Positions 11,901-24,105 of a stretch of DNA of 64,000 nt are shown in pieces (the stretch's first letter is position 1; each line of letters starts with the position of its first letter). This DNA is from Phoebastria nigripes (lineage: Eukaryota > Chordata > Aves > Procellariiformes > Diomedeidae). The stretch is from the NCBI GenBank assembly GCA_035582835.1, contig JAYKAV010000112.1, positions 4,798,361 through 4,862,360 of the forward strand, given 5' to 3'. The position numbers and the translations under genes were made by a program. The notes beneath the pieces are model-generated. The model saw only the letters and a program-made list of their open reading frames with translations. It did no database searches and was not told the DNA's origin.

Positions 11901-14900
11901 AGCCTCATCATCATTATCGAAGTGCGACTATTCTACATCAGCGTAACCTTTCTGGGGACCTCACCATGGGTGAAAGTACTGAGCTGAGGAGAAAAAGGGA
12001 TCAGGAGAAAATATACTACAGTAAGCCCTTACTAATGAATGAATGCATACTCATGCATACTTCAGCTATCTGCTTTGATATCCAAATACAATAGAGCTAT
12101 AGACTAAGCTCAGAATCTGACCTTCAGTATCTTACCACCAGGGGCATTTATTCGTCAACTGGTTTCTTTAGTCTTAGGTTGTTTTCCTGATCTGTGCTAA
12201 GTAGTGAAGAAGCCTGGTAACCCCTGCTGTGCCAGAAAAGATTGTCCCTGTCCAGTGATGACGGTGTAAGACTGGCAAACTTGAGCCCGACACGTAACGA
12301 CATTTCCTGCCAATCCTTCTTCATCAGCAGAATCCAAGCTTTACTAAACAGCTTTAGTGATGGGATAATGTTTACTTCTGTCTGTCAAGGCCTCCTTTTC
12401 AATGGAGGTACAGGAGGGTTCTGAATAAAATCTAGCCCCTCTTGGTCATGAAAAATTATGTTATGTTGTGAAGCGCAGGTTGTACAGCTGAGAGCATAAC
12501 AATTTGTGGACAGAACTACCCCTGGAAAAGCCATTTCTGCTGCTCTTCTGCATGTCCCTATCTGCCTTTTTATCACTGTTTATCTTTTATATTTATGAAA
12601 TATATCTTTCTGGATGGTGGTCATCGTTTAAAGATTATTTGCAGAGAATGACAATTGACTGCCATTTTGCTTGGTCAAGCCTTTGGAGTTCTTGAAATGC
12701 AAAGATTTATGGGTTTTGGCTCTGTTTGTCCCTCACATATATACATATATAGCAAGTTGGCTGATTAAAGTAAGTAGTACGGAGGAATCCCCATCCTAAG
12801 AACAGTATCTTCAGCTACACTCGTGGCATCAGTCAATATTTGTCTTTTGAGACTATGGAGGAAAAATACACAACACAAACACAAAATGAAGGAGCAGGAA
12901 GTATTTTTTTTCTTTGATCAAAAATTATGCTGACCTTTATTCCTTTGCTACATATTGAAAGCCCATCCACCTATAGAACATAATGCTACAGCTTTGAGCA
13001 GGGGAAATTAATTCAGCAAACACAAGGCCCTGATGACTCTATGATCAATTTCAGAACTGCCCCTTCCCCTTTAATAGTAGGGATAATATGAGGATGTATT
13101 TTGGGAGTCTCCGTAGAACTGGGCCAGATATCAGGGTTTTAGAAAGAGAGAAGAGCACTTCCCTTTTTGGTAACAATCTAAAACTGTTTTAACATCCCTG
13201 AATGTGTTCTCCTTCCTGCGGCAAACAATTTCAGATTGTAAGTGGTTACCGTTGCTTGTGCCTTTTGGTCACAGCTGCATTAACGTATGCAGGAGCATAT
13301 GTGAAAAAAGCTTTGTCACCGCACTTTAACATTACAAGTATTTGAATATGGATCAGAATACCTGGGGTCTAAATCAGAAAGGTTGCTACCACTTGTGAAC
13401 AAAGGCAGTTAACACCAAGCTCTTACCTGCTTTTAATCCATGGAGAGGCTGCTGGATACGGGAGGTCTGCTGACTTCTGACTGCCTGAGCCCTGCTTGGA
13501 ACAACACTGACCGCTGCTAAGGTTAGCTTTCCACATGGATAGGGCTGCCGTGCATTTACCTACAGCAGATGAGGGATGAGAGGACCTACTTGGCTTACCA
13601 AAATAATTGTTCGACCTTCAAGCATTCTCATACCAAGCTCACNAGAGACAATGTGATAACCACGAATGCCTATAAACAACAAAATCTAGGCTCTTATAAA
13701 CAGCAAAGCATAGGCTGCATGGGCACCAGCTGTGCTCTCTAGCATGTTTTATTGAGAGAGCAGTTTGATAGTTATGGGCTTTCCAGCCATGCACTGAACA
13801 TCATGACAACCGTACCACGAGTGATGCGCTTTCTCGCCTGTCCCTTCCCCAAGGTGAAAGTTACACCAGCAGTGCACTACTTTGTTTTGGCAGAAGTTTT
13901 GTTTTAAATGCACGTGTTGCTATTTGTGTACAGTAGAAGAAGTGAGGCTTAAAGCAGAGGTCTTGCACTTGGCACAAAAGATGCAGGCTTGTACTGTTCA
14001 TAGTTTCTGGGGGAGTTCATTCCCCGTAAGATGAGGTTTGTCATTATGGGAAGTTCTCTTTCAAGTGAGGAGCAAAGCTGGTCGTCACAGTCTTCACAAA
14101 GGAACTTTAGGTGAATTTGGGACCCAGGCCACTGAGTGCTTTGGAGACAAGAGACTTGGGCTGGACTCGGTATTGTATGAAAACACTAAAAGAGGGTACT
14201 TGTCCTAGACTGCGTGGTGAGAAGGAGTGTCACAGCCTTCTGTACTTGCTGGAATTTCCTAAGGGCTCGTGACTCCTTGCTCATACACATGGCATTGCTT
14301 TAGTCTAGACAAGAGTTGACAAAAACTTGTATAAAGGGGAACAGGTCATCATCTGTCAGAATAGGGAGGAAGTGTCCTGGAACTGGAGGGGTGGGGTGTG
14401 GTAGGAAGCAAGAGCTTGGCATCTGTCAGGAGCCCCTGGAGCTCTTGCAAGTGACTGACCCAGTGTGCCAGTTGTGGTTTGGTAACTTCAACCAAAGTCT
14501 ACAGGAAAGTCCCTGGAGTTCTTCGCTTCACACAATAGTGTAACGTCTTTCTGTTGTAGGACTCACTTGTAACTATCTCCATCTGCTCTTCTCAAGACTT
14601 GGGAATAAGCTGATGGCAATGATACTATTGTAAAAAGTTAGAATTATTTTATGTAAATGCGCTGCTGACATACAGGTCCAATTTGGTAGTATCCACATAT
14701 GGAGCTGGATAAAGCTGTAAAGTGCACTGGCTTTTGGGGGAACACAAAAAAATGGAGGGCCAAATGACAGAAGTGTGTTTTCACACCAATACGCAGTTGA
14801 TGCATCTCGCAGCGAACAGCTTACACTATTTTGATGCAACCAGGACTCTTGCTACTTTCCTAAGTTAGAGTAACAGCATCTCATTGCTGACAGTATCAGC

Positions 14901-17900
14901 ACAGACTCCCAGAGGAGGGGGATGGATGTCTGCTCAAAAGGCACTGATGGAAACCGATTTATCTAAGCCGGGGTGGCCAGCCTGTGACTCTTGTGAACAG
15001 CCTGACACTGTTCCCATGCTGGGCTATATCATATGACAGACTTCAAGGCTGTGCCAATGTAAGGCTGCTGAGTAATCGACTCCCCAGATGCAGGAGGAAT
15101 TCTGCTAGCTGGGGCGTCTTAGGTTATGCTGACTTAAAATCTAAACTGTTTCTATCCTATGTCTTGTCCTGAATCCAGACTGGGACACAGTTAAGATCCA
15201 ACTTCTATTAGATGTAGATGTAGTACACTTCTGTCGATGGCTTCTGACTAACTTCTTTAATTTGTTCAGGTGTGAAAACCTTGATGCTCTGCATTAGCTG
15301 GATAGAAAGGATGCACCCAGAGCTGACTACACTACTATGTGCCTGAAGGGCAAAGGCAAGATTTCTTCTCCAATGCTGCATTGCCAGTCCTGGTTGTCAG
15401 TAACGCCAGTTCTCCTTCACCCATGGGAAGAAGAGAGAGGGAGAAGGACCAAAGCTTTACAAAACTACCAGGCTTCACTACTGCTTCCAGTGGGGCTGGT
15501 GGTGTGCAAGGCTGGCTGGAATCGGTTCCCGTAGCTCCAGTACCCCAAGGAGCAGGGGAAGAGAAAAGCTGGCCCTAAAAAGCAGTCACACAAAGAAAGC
15601 AAATCAGTAGGAGCCACACAATGCCTGCTACTATGGAGTGAAAGCAAACTTCAGCAGGCTTGTTGTGCCTGGGAGCCATCCTTGAGGAAAAAAATGCATT
15701 CACACATCATATTGGACATTTTCAAGCTGGATTTGTCACTGCACCCATGAAGTACAGTGGCACTATTTGTCGAACATGTCCCTCCCCTTCCCCACACGTA
15801 AGAAATGTAACAGATAAGCAATCAAAGCTCATGTGGCATACAAAAAAATGCATTAGTTAAGCTGTGCTTTCTGAAGGAATCAAATGATCGTGCGGTTACA
15901 ACACGAGGGTGTAATGAAAGGGGTACAATGGTGGTACTGCTACACAGCCATCTTCAAAGAGAGCTCTTCTGGCTGGGATTTCAGCCTCAGTCTCAACTTG
16001 TTATTTCTTCCCAAAAGGGATGACAACTAGTAGCAGCACTGCAGGATGCTGAGTGATCTCCTGTGACCATTAGATGACGTTATTTTTTCTGATAGTTATC
16101 ATAAATAACATTTATTATTAAAACACATGAGAAAAACACTGTTACATTTTTTGCTCTGTTTTGGAAGAAATGCATTTCTGTAATTCATGATCAAATCTGG
16201 CTAAAAGATTCTGGAATGGAGCTTTTGTTTTGCTGTAAATTGGAAAAGAAAAAAAAAAGAAGTATCTTCTTTGTCAAGGGGGTTTAAAGTTGCCACAATC
16301 AAAAGACAAAACTTCCACATAATCTGAAACGACCAAGAATATTTTTACAAGGTAATGTCTGGTGACAAAAACACTTCAGAAAAGTCATGTCACCAGACAA
16401 AATTAATTCAAAAGTGATCACATCATAATTTTCCTTTTATTCTAGATGTCAGCATATCTCATAAAAAACCAAATATGTAACTTTCTGGATAAACAGACCA
16501 AGTCCTGCAAGTTCTAAAAATAGGCAGTAATTCAATAAAGTAAAGATTTTTAAAAAAGAAATACAATATTTGGCTGACACTGTGAAATTTGCCCCTCCGC
16601 TTCAGCCCTCACCTGCACCACCACGCTTCAGCTCACCACCCTCTCAGGTGTGCCATCACACATGCTTATTAAGATCAGTGCTGGTCACTGAAATGATCCA
16701 ACTTAGCCCACAAATCATGTAAGCAGTTGCGCTGGCGCAGAGGAGAGGGCGCTAACCTGCAAGGAAGGGATAAGAACGAGCCCTGTGCATGTATATAACA
16801 TTGTATAACGTCCTAGCCCGGAGCACAGATGAGGCTGGTGTTTTGTGGAACGACCCCCTCCTCCTGTATTAATTAATTAGATGGTGACAAGGACACTCGC
16901 AGCCGCTGGCGCCTGGTCATCAACACTGCTCATTTGTTAAACAGTGCCTGGTCTGGGGGTTTGGCCCGGGGTGACTAACGCTCTTCCAGTGGATTTGGGA
17001 GCTAGCACAGTCAAGGTCTGCTTCCCAGTAGATACCCTCCTTTAGAAATAAAGGGAGTTGAATATAATGGGTGTGGGCTGCTCCATCCTAGCTGGCCTTA
17101 CCGACAGAGAATGGTCCTGGGGGGTGCTCATTTGCGAGGATGTCTGCCTACATACTTGTTCATCCATCTATTGCCCATCCCACATGATTTATAAAGGCAA
17201 AATCATTGTCCACTGGCCCTCTGCAAACTCTCACTAGAGCTCAATCACCTCTGGAGCGGACGTGGAGGCCCACAGCAGCCCTGCTAGGCTTAAGTTTGGT
17301 CACTCTTCAGCATCAGGCTGAATTTGACCCTCAGTCATTGAATGCAATTGAAATGGAAGCTGCAAAATAATCAGTTCTGGGGCTGGAAAAAGATTTTCTG
17401 GGCGATGTTTCTGAATCATTTGGATGTAGTACTGCCATCTTTCTTAGTTAATACTGCTTTTTGCAATGAAACTGTTTTGCTTTGAGTAGAACTCAGAACT
17501 TCTCTGCTTTCTTAGAAAACCAAAATTGTGCTGATTTGTGTTTTTTTCCTTATAGGCTGCATTTGTTTGCACACAAGATGTGAGTAATGAAGGAGTCTAC
17601 AAAATTAGTTGGCGAAATTCTATCAGAGTTTGCAAGAAACAAAACAAACACAAAAGCAGCCCATCAAGTGAAAATGGCTGATTGATGCAAAAGGCAACAC
17701 AGATGGAGGTAATGGGGTTTCAAAAGAGGAATTAGAGAAGATCTGAACGGAGGCTTATAAATCTGCAGCACTTCAGTTTTGCCAAGATGGCAGTGGGAAA
17801 TCCTCATTACAGGAGATATTTCTGCGCTGTACTCACCCGTGAGAGCTTCGCTAGGGCAAAACCATGGGGAAAGCATGATCTAGTGGTGACTGCAAGACCC

Positions 17901-18250
17901 GGCAATCAGCATTCCTGAGCCCTGCCAGGCTGCGCTGCTGACTCACGAGGCGGCCTTGAGTTAGTCACTCATTGCCAGATACTTCGACCTGACCTTGTCA
18001 AGGTGCCGCAAACAAGGAAGCAAAACAGACTTACCTTTGGCAACTCTGGCAAACAGGTTTTTTCATGTCATACTTCAGCTTCCCCTGTGCCACTAGATGA
18101 GCAGCGTGGCCAAGGAAGAAGCTTTGGGCCACGCCAGGCCATTATTGGGGCTGGGGGCTATTGCTCTGGTGTGGCAGAGCCACAAAGGAGTTGTTTGTAG
18201 CAGAGAAGGATGAGGGAGGCTCTACGGTTGCAAAGGAAACATGGGGGCTG

Positions 18251-18332
18251 GTGGAAAGCTCTTTGTATGTAGGAAGCGGAGAACCTGGTTGGTGGAAAGC
18301 TCTTTGTACATAGGCAGCGGAGAAGCTGGTGG
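18251..18332 (+). repeat. Two-copy tandem duplication, period 41
   Basis: GTGGAAAGCTCTTTGTA begins at 18251 and again at 18292. The copies remain similar through the AGCGGAGAA segment, with a few substitutions between them. This is a local duplication inside otherwise unique intergenic sequence. Confidence 0.85.
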
Positions 18333-21300
18333 CTCAGCAGATCCCGTGGGAAAGACCAGTGAGAGAGGAGGATGCAGAGCCCCAGGGAGGAAGTGACGTG
18401 GATGTACGAAATAGCCTTGTGCCATGCCAGCTCAGCCAAAGAACTTGTCTCCCTCCGGCTAGAGGCTGGCCTTAAATCTTCCACCAGATGGGAAAAAGAT
18501 CACCAGTCCTAATAGTGGGCTGATGAATCTGGGAGGGCTGCAAAATTTGGGGATTTTTCCATTTTATTCCGCCGATTTCTCACCAGAGGGCACGTCGCAT
18601 TGCTAGTCTGGGAAGGGCGGTCCTTGGTGTGACAGTCTCTCTGTCTCAAGGCAATTGCTGTGACATCCTCTTTCTCTGTTATGGGATCAGATGTGAGGCC
18701 CCTGATCTATGTTAGAAAAAGATCGTCAGGAGTTTCTGAAACACTTCACTTGGGGTTGGGTTTTTCCTGAGGGTTTCTCTCTGTAGTGCCTCTCTGTAGC
18801 ATCTCTTGTACCACCACCTCCAACCACTAATGCTGGGCTGGACTAACAGAGATTTGACTTAAACCTGACTGGCAAAGCCTAAAAAAAGAGCTGAGACCTG
18901 AGTGGTGCTTGGTCAGACCTGTAAGCTCAGGGGAGAAGGAGCTGTAATGGCCCTTCTCCCTGCCCAAGCTTCAGCTCCCATCACCTCCCAGTGCTGGCTC
19001 TGGACCAAACTTCCCTGTTTCATCACAGGAGATAACTTTCTCATTAATCATATTGCTGCATCCAGTATTTATACATAGAAAATTCAACCTGTATTCCAGA
19101 TTACTAAAAATCCCTCCTAAGTGCCAGCGGAGGGTTAGGTTTTGGCTGCAGCTGCCCAGATCCTATTACCGGGATTATTATCCCATTAAACGATCCTTAC
19201 CTGTCGGCTGCGGGGGAAGATTTTCAAGGAGGGGCAAATGAGAGGCTACGCTGCAGAGCTGTAATCTGGGGTTTGGAGTCAGCCCACATCTCGTACAGAG
19301 CCATATGTAAGTACCATTAAAGTCAGTCCAGCAGCTTCTGCTGCAGTAGGCAGCTTAGACACAAGCACAGGCGACAAGTCGTGTTCTGAGCCCCCCCTCC
19401 AGCTCCCCAGGGGCTCTGTGAGGGCTGTGAAATGCTGGAGGGTTTGGGGTTGGTCTCAGCTCTGCTCTTCTGGGCTGAGGAGGGTAAGCCGTTGTGAGTA
19501 AGCCATATGGTCCCTGTTTTNTGTTACTGTGACCCTTCAGTGACATCCGAAAATCTTCAGGCAGTGATTCATAAAACCGCATTTACAACACGTTAGCTGC
19601 GCTAATGGGGCTGTAGGAAGAGGTGGTTAGAAATCTTCATAGGTGCGGGCTAAGCCTGGCTACGTACCCCAGGCAACGCAGAAAGCTGTCCTTGTACTAA
19701 CCCACAAGTCAGGTTTTATTTTAGGCGGTAGGTCTCTACCAGACTGTAGATCCTCCTGGGCACTCCGGCAATCGCCCAGGGAGGTGGTGGACATCTCACT
19801 ACGTGAGGTCTCGCCCTGACACCACGAAGCGCTCTGTAAGGAGCAAGCCTTCATTCAGAGAGGGAGATACCTCGGTGCAGTAAGTGCCTCTCTTGTTTTT
19901 GCTCTGTGACTCTGTTGGAAAACCAGGCTAGCGAAACACTTTTGCCAATTTTAATCCCCAGATCGCACAGAGAAGCCTTATGTCCTTTGTGCTGCTTCCA
20001 GCTACAGCATTGCTTTGCTAAACATATTAAGTGTTAGAATTTTTGTACTCTCTTGGTAGAAACAGATAAAAATAATACTTATGCTGGAGCTGGCCCCTTG
20101 GAATTAGTGAAATGTTGAAAACTCCCAGTTGTCTCTGAATAGATACATTTCAAAGTATTGCCCAAATACTTTGGAACAATATTCAAACCACGGTTGGTTT
20201 GTGAAATATTTTATTTGATGTCTGCAAAATATTTGATATCTGCAAGCTATTGGATTTGACTCTCAGCTCATGTTGAGTGCTAAGCGACATGTTTCACGAC
20301 TGTAGGACTAAAGCTTCCCTGCCAACAAACGGTGACTTGCACACCACTCTGCTGCTTTTTTGACTTTTCTGCAGGTAATTCATGCTAAATTCAGGAAGCA
20401 TTTGCAGAATGGCTTCTAATCACCAACAGATAAACCATTATGTTATCCTAGAACTTGCAGTAAATGAAATTACACAGTTTTATTCGCTGTGCANCTAATT
20501 GTTTTATTTGCTCTTTGAAAAGAGCTATAAGCTAAATTCCTCTTTCTGAAACTATTAATGGGCATATTTTCTGTCACAGATGGAGTTGCATATGTATTAC
20601 GTGACAAGCTGTCTTGTTAAATTCCTTTGAGCAAATCTTCATTTAGCACCGCACATGCAAATTCTTCTGGAGCCAGTGGGAGCAGCGAGTGCATATCNGA
20701 GAGCTGCATTTCGTCTGTTGAATCAAATTGCCCAGACCATCAGATGACCAAAGGGGATGAGGGGAAAGATGCGAGCAATAAATTGCGGTACCGTAATGCG
20801 CTGGTATGCTTGAAGGATATAGAGGGACATGCCTTTCTGGACACATAACTGCTTTCCAGCGATGAGGAAAGCTGGAGAAAGTGAGGACATTTGAGAAGCT
20901 GGGAAAGAGATGTAGCAACTGAAGCTAGTGGGAGAGCATGACTGTACCCACTGTCAGAGTTTCAGTGCACCAAAGCCAGGCTGCCTCACCCCATAATGAC
21001 ACAGCTAAATGGAAAGATTTTGTTTCTTTTGTGTCTCCACCCAGTTAGATAAAGGTATAGCTAACGACAGCCAGGTCACACCTGTCTACTGGCACCTTTT
21101 CCTCTCTCATTACGTGTGTTACCTTCACAGATAGATTTATCTCGGAATAGAGATAAAGGGGGTTCTTTTTGTTTGTTTTCTGTTTTCTTTTTAATTTTAG
21201 AGGAAGTGTTTCAGACCTGAAAGGTACAGATTACAGCTGCTTTAACTTTCTCTGAGCTTAAGTCAGGCAGGACGGGAGCTGCTGAATCTGTTATGCTTGA

Positions 21301-21444
21301 TCCACCAGAGAATAAATATGTAAGTAAAAAGTTGGGGCAGCACTTTTTAGAGCCCTCTGACAATAGTCCATTAAAAGCCATAAAGTAAAACCAGGGATGT
21401 CTTAAGTAATTTCATGGAATGAAAAAGATTCATTCTTTTTATAG

Positions 21445-21459
21445 TATATATATATATAN
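21445..21459. repeat. (TA)n microsatellite
   Basis: A short alternating TA run that ends at an ambiguous base (21459). Confidence 0.85.
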
Positions 21460-23264
21460 AAAATTTTAATATTTTCACATATCTTTTTATCTTTTTGCAT
21501 ATTATGATTTGAAGGAATTTTGATTCCCCTCAGAATACCTGTTAATGCAATGGAAACACTTCAATTTCTAGTGCAGTTCGTTCTAGACCTGCATCTTTCA
21601 TCAATACCTTCTCTGGGGAAATCCTCCTTATTTCTAATAGATGACCCAAATCAGGATAACAGAATTTGACCTACAATGAGTTAGGGATGCAGACATGGCT
21701 CCGCTGAGAAAGCACAGGTTTCAGTTAATCGTGGAATTACCTGTCCTGAAGCAAAAATCCTTCTTGAATGTACGGTGTGTTCACATGATAGAATATTTTT
21801 TCAACTTCAAGCCTCTAGCAGAATGATAAAAGTCCTCATGTTGAAACTTTTATAGGTGCCTCACGCAACGTTGAGTAAATTACTCTGGAGTGAGTTTGGC
21901 TGGGGAGAAGTGACAGTACTTTTATTCATTGCACAAGCACCTCAGTCAGTCTGTCTGCTCAGGTTTCTGGAAACCTCTGTGGTCTGATTCACTATTTCCT
22001 TACTGTTTGTTCTGGGACTGGGAGTAACTATGCAAACATGATGTTGATGTAATGTTGTAGGGAGTATCTAGGCTAATCCCTGCATTCAACTTCTGAACAT
22101 GTTTGTTGAGAGCAAGGGGTTGGATTCCTTCCTGTCTTCTATCCTGTGCTGCCTGTAAGCCTATGGAGCTATAGCCACACACAGAGTTTTACACTTATTT
22201 TCTAACTGTAAATCACCATGCGCAAGCCAGTGAAAAAGATAATTCCTAGTATACAGTGGACATGTTCTGACAGTTGGCATAAGGACATAGCTAGCAGAAA
22301 AATGTATTATCACACTCAAAACCTTTTTACAAATTGTCAGTTTCTGAGATATCATCCTTATCTTCAAAATCATCTAAGGTAGTCAAGCTAACACCTTGGT
22401 TTTGGTATTAATGGCTAGGCGCTTTCAGGGAAGAATTAGAATTTGCTTCTAATACATCCAAAGATCTAGTTGTTCTACCAGGACTCTTCTGGTGCCTCAG
22501 AGTTTAGTTGGAGGGCCAGTATAGGAGCCAGGAACATGCTTTTAGAGATCTGTGTCACTTTTTAATAGGCATTTCAGGCAGCATCCATCTCAACTAACAC
22601 TGAGCACCTTCAGTGTAGACATCTACATCTGAGCTGGTCCTCTATGTCCCATTCCAGTAACTGTGAGAAACATCTGACCTGGTTTAGATATCTACCTTAT
22701 GAGGAAATGTAGGAAAGCCTGCTTCCCTCCATCGACTGTGAAGGGATCCATGCAACGCGCTCAGATGTAGAAGTCTGCAGCTAGTTTGGCCAGGGGACAT
22801 CCCACCCTTTGTGGCTGAGCAAGAAGCATGATTTGGTACAAGAAGTAGCTTGTTTACAGTAGCAGAATGTGTGAAGGAAGAAAAACCAGCAGACCTTCCA
22901 GACCTGCTTTCCAGTTCCTGATTCTCCAGGGAGTGTTGTGTTGTTTTTGGAGACGTTTATGAGGGAGGAGGGTTTAATTTTTCCTTTAAGGACTGCAAAG
23001 TTTCTAAGAGCAGGGTGGATGGTGGTTGCAAGCCTTTTTAGGAAAGAAAAGGTTGACTTAAGTCTCTCCACAGACACTGCCACTTTTAGTTGCAAAACAG
23101 CGGTATGGAGATCAGAAAGGTTTTCTGTTTAATCTCCTAGGCCAGAACTACAAAGATATGAAAGATTCTCTAGAAAAACACAGCTAGAAGATTGCACTTC
23201 CTGGCATTGGCTGTGTAACATTTAATTGTAGGTGGACGTGGTGTTTTGGTATTGTAAAATGTAC

Positions 23265-23640
23265 GTGGTCCGAAGACAGGCAGGACAGAAGTCCATGGGA
23301 CTTGTTGGGATGCATCCGAGGGTGCTGAGGGAGACAGCCATGGCTTTCTGCCATCTTTGAAAGGTTGTGGTCATCGGGGAAGGTCTCCAACGACTGGAAA
23401 AAGGCAAATCTCACACCTGAAGGGTGAGAAAGGATCCAGGGAACTGCAGGCTGGTTGGCCTAACCTCAGTCCCTGGAAAGACTATAAGCATATCTTCTGG
23501 AAGCTGTGACTGGACACCTGAAGAACAAGCAGGTAACTGGGAACAGCCAGCATGGGCTTAGCAAGGACAAATNATGCCTGACCACCCTGCCTGCCTTCTG
23601 TGCTGAGATGACTGGCTCTGTGAACAAGGGGAGAGCAATG
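23265..23640 (+). mobile_element. CR1 LINE fragment, sense, reverse-transcriptase region
   Basis: The segment reads in sense orientation like the mid part of avian CR1 ORF2. It contains GATGCATCCGAGGGTGCTGA near 23310, then a stretch corresponding to the family's N-Y-R-P-V-S-L-T block near 23430-23480, and then the block ending GGGGAGAGCAATG at 23640. Many indels and stops break the frame, so it is a dead copy. The sense match ends abruptly at 23640, just before the place where the family's catalytic Y-x-D-F-S-K-A-F block should follow. Confidence 0.75.
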
Positions 23641-23867
23641 CTCATTAACAAAGATGTTAAAAGGCACTGGCCCCAGTACTGACCCCTGAGGGAGGCCATG
23701 AGCAATCAGCTGCCAGCTGGACTTTGTACCTCTGACCACAAACCTTTAAGCCCAGTGATCCAGCCAGCTTTCCACCCACCATACAGTCCAGTCATCTGTT
23801 TCAGCAGTTTGGCTCTAAGGATGCTATGAGAGACTACAGTGAAGGCCAAGCTCAAGTCAAGAGGCAA
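23641..23867 (-). mobile_element. CR1 LINE fragment, inverted middle segment
   Basis: On the minus strand this encodes the RT signature PQGSVLGP (23668-23691), followed by FNIFVNE. Further right, at about 23816-23866, it encodes LDLSLAFTVVSHSIL, a diverged form of the family's Y-x-D-F-S-K-A-F-D-T-V-S-H block. It is the ORF2 part that should directly follow the sense segment on its left, but in the opposite orientation. The frame is not intact and the fragment has no coding capacity. Confidence 0.75.
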
Positions 23868-24105
23868 CTGGCACAGGTTGCAGCAAAGGCAATCCGGATC
23901 AGATAAAAGGGAAACCAAACCTCACAGGGGGACTGGTTGCCTGGTGGGACTCTGGAACCCCCGTCCTTGGAGATGCTCACAACACAGCTACCCAAGGCCC
24001 TGACCAACCTGATCTGAAAGAGCCCTGTTCTAGTGAAGGGATGGACCAGAGGGATGAGAAGCACCTAGATAGGTCCCTTCCAAAATGAATTATTCTATGA
24101 TCTAT
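23868..24105 (+). mobile_element. CR1 LINE 3' UTR/tail, sense
   Basis: The segment starts CTGGCACAGGTTG and later has GTCCTTGGAGATG, then GGTCCCTTCCAAAATGAA, ending in ATTCTATGATCTATTCTGTG. This is the standard sense 3' end of an avian CR1. The rest of ORF2 is missing between this part and the inverted segment. Together with the two segments on its left it forms one rearranged insertion or a nested pair. Confidence 0.8.

Larger units (their letters stand above)
2960..23264. other. RFX8-MAP4K4 intergenic region, left part: no supported gene
   Basis: These 20 kb are AT-rich, with only short frames that lack conserved domains, plausible exon pairs or codon bias. They hold homopolymer tracts, a palindromic ancient repeat near 6.13 kb, a short hairpin at 8975, and AT-rich unique stretches (for example 7000-11100) that look more like old unique DNA than recent repeats. 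Such stretches may include conserved non-coding elements, but that cannot be judged without alignment. Confidence 0.6.

Noticed and set aside
23482..23739. 85-codon minus-strand frame with [17 protein letters not shown] as an active reverse transcriptase
   Set aside because: It is a decayed CR1 fragment. The frame leaves the RT sequence at 23640 where the orientation switches, and no complete ORF2 exists.
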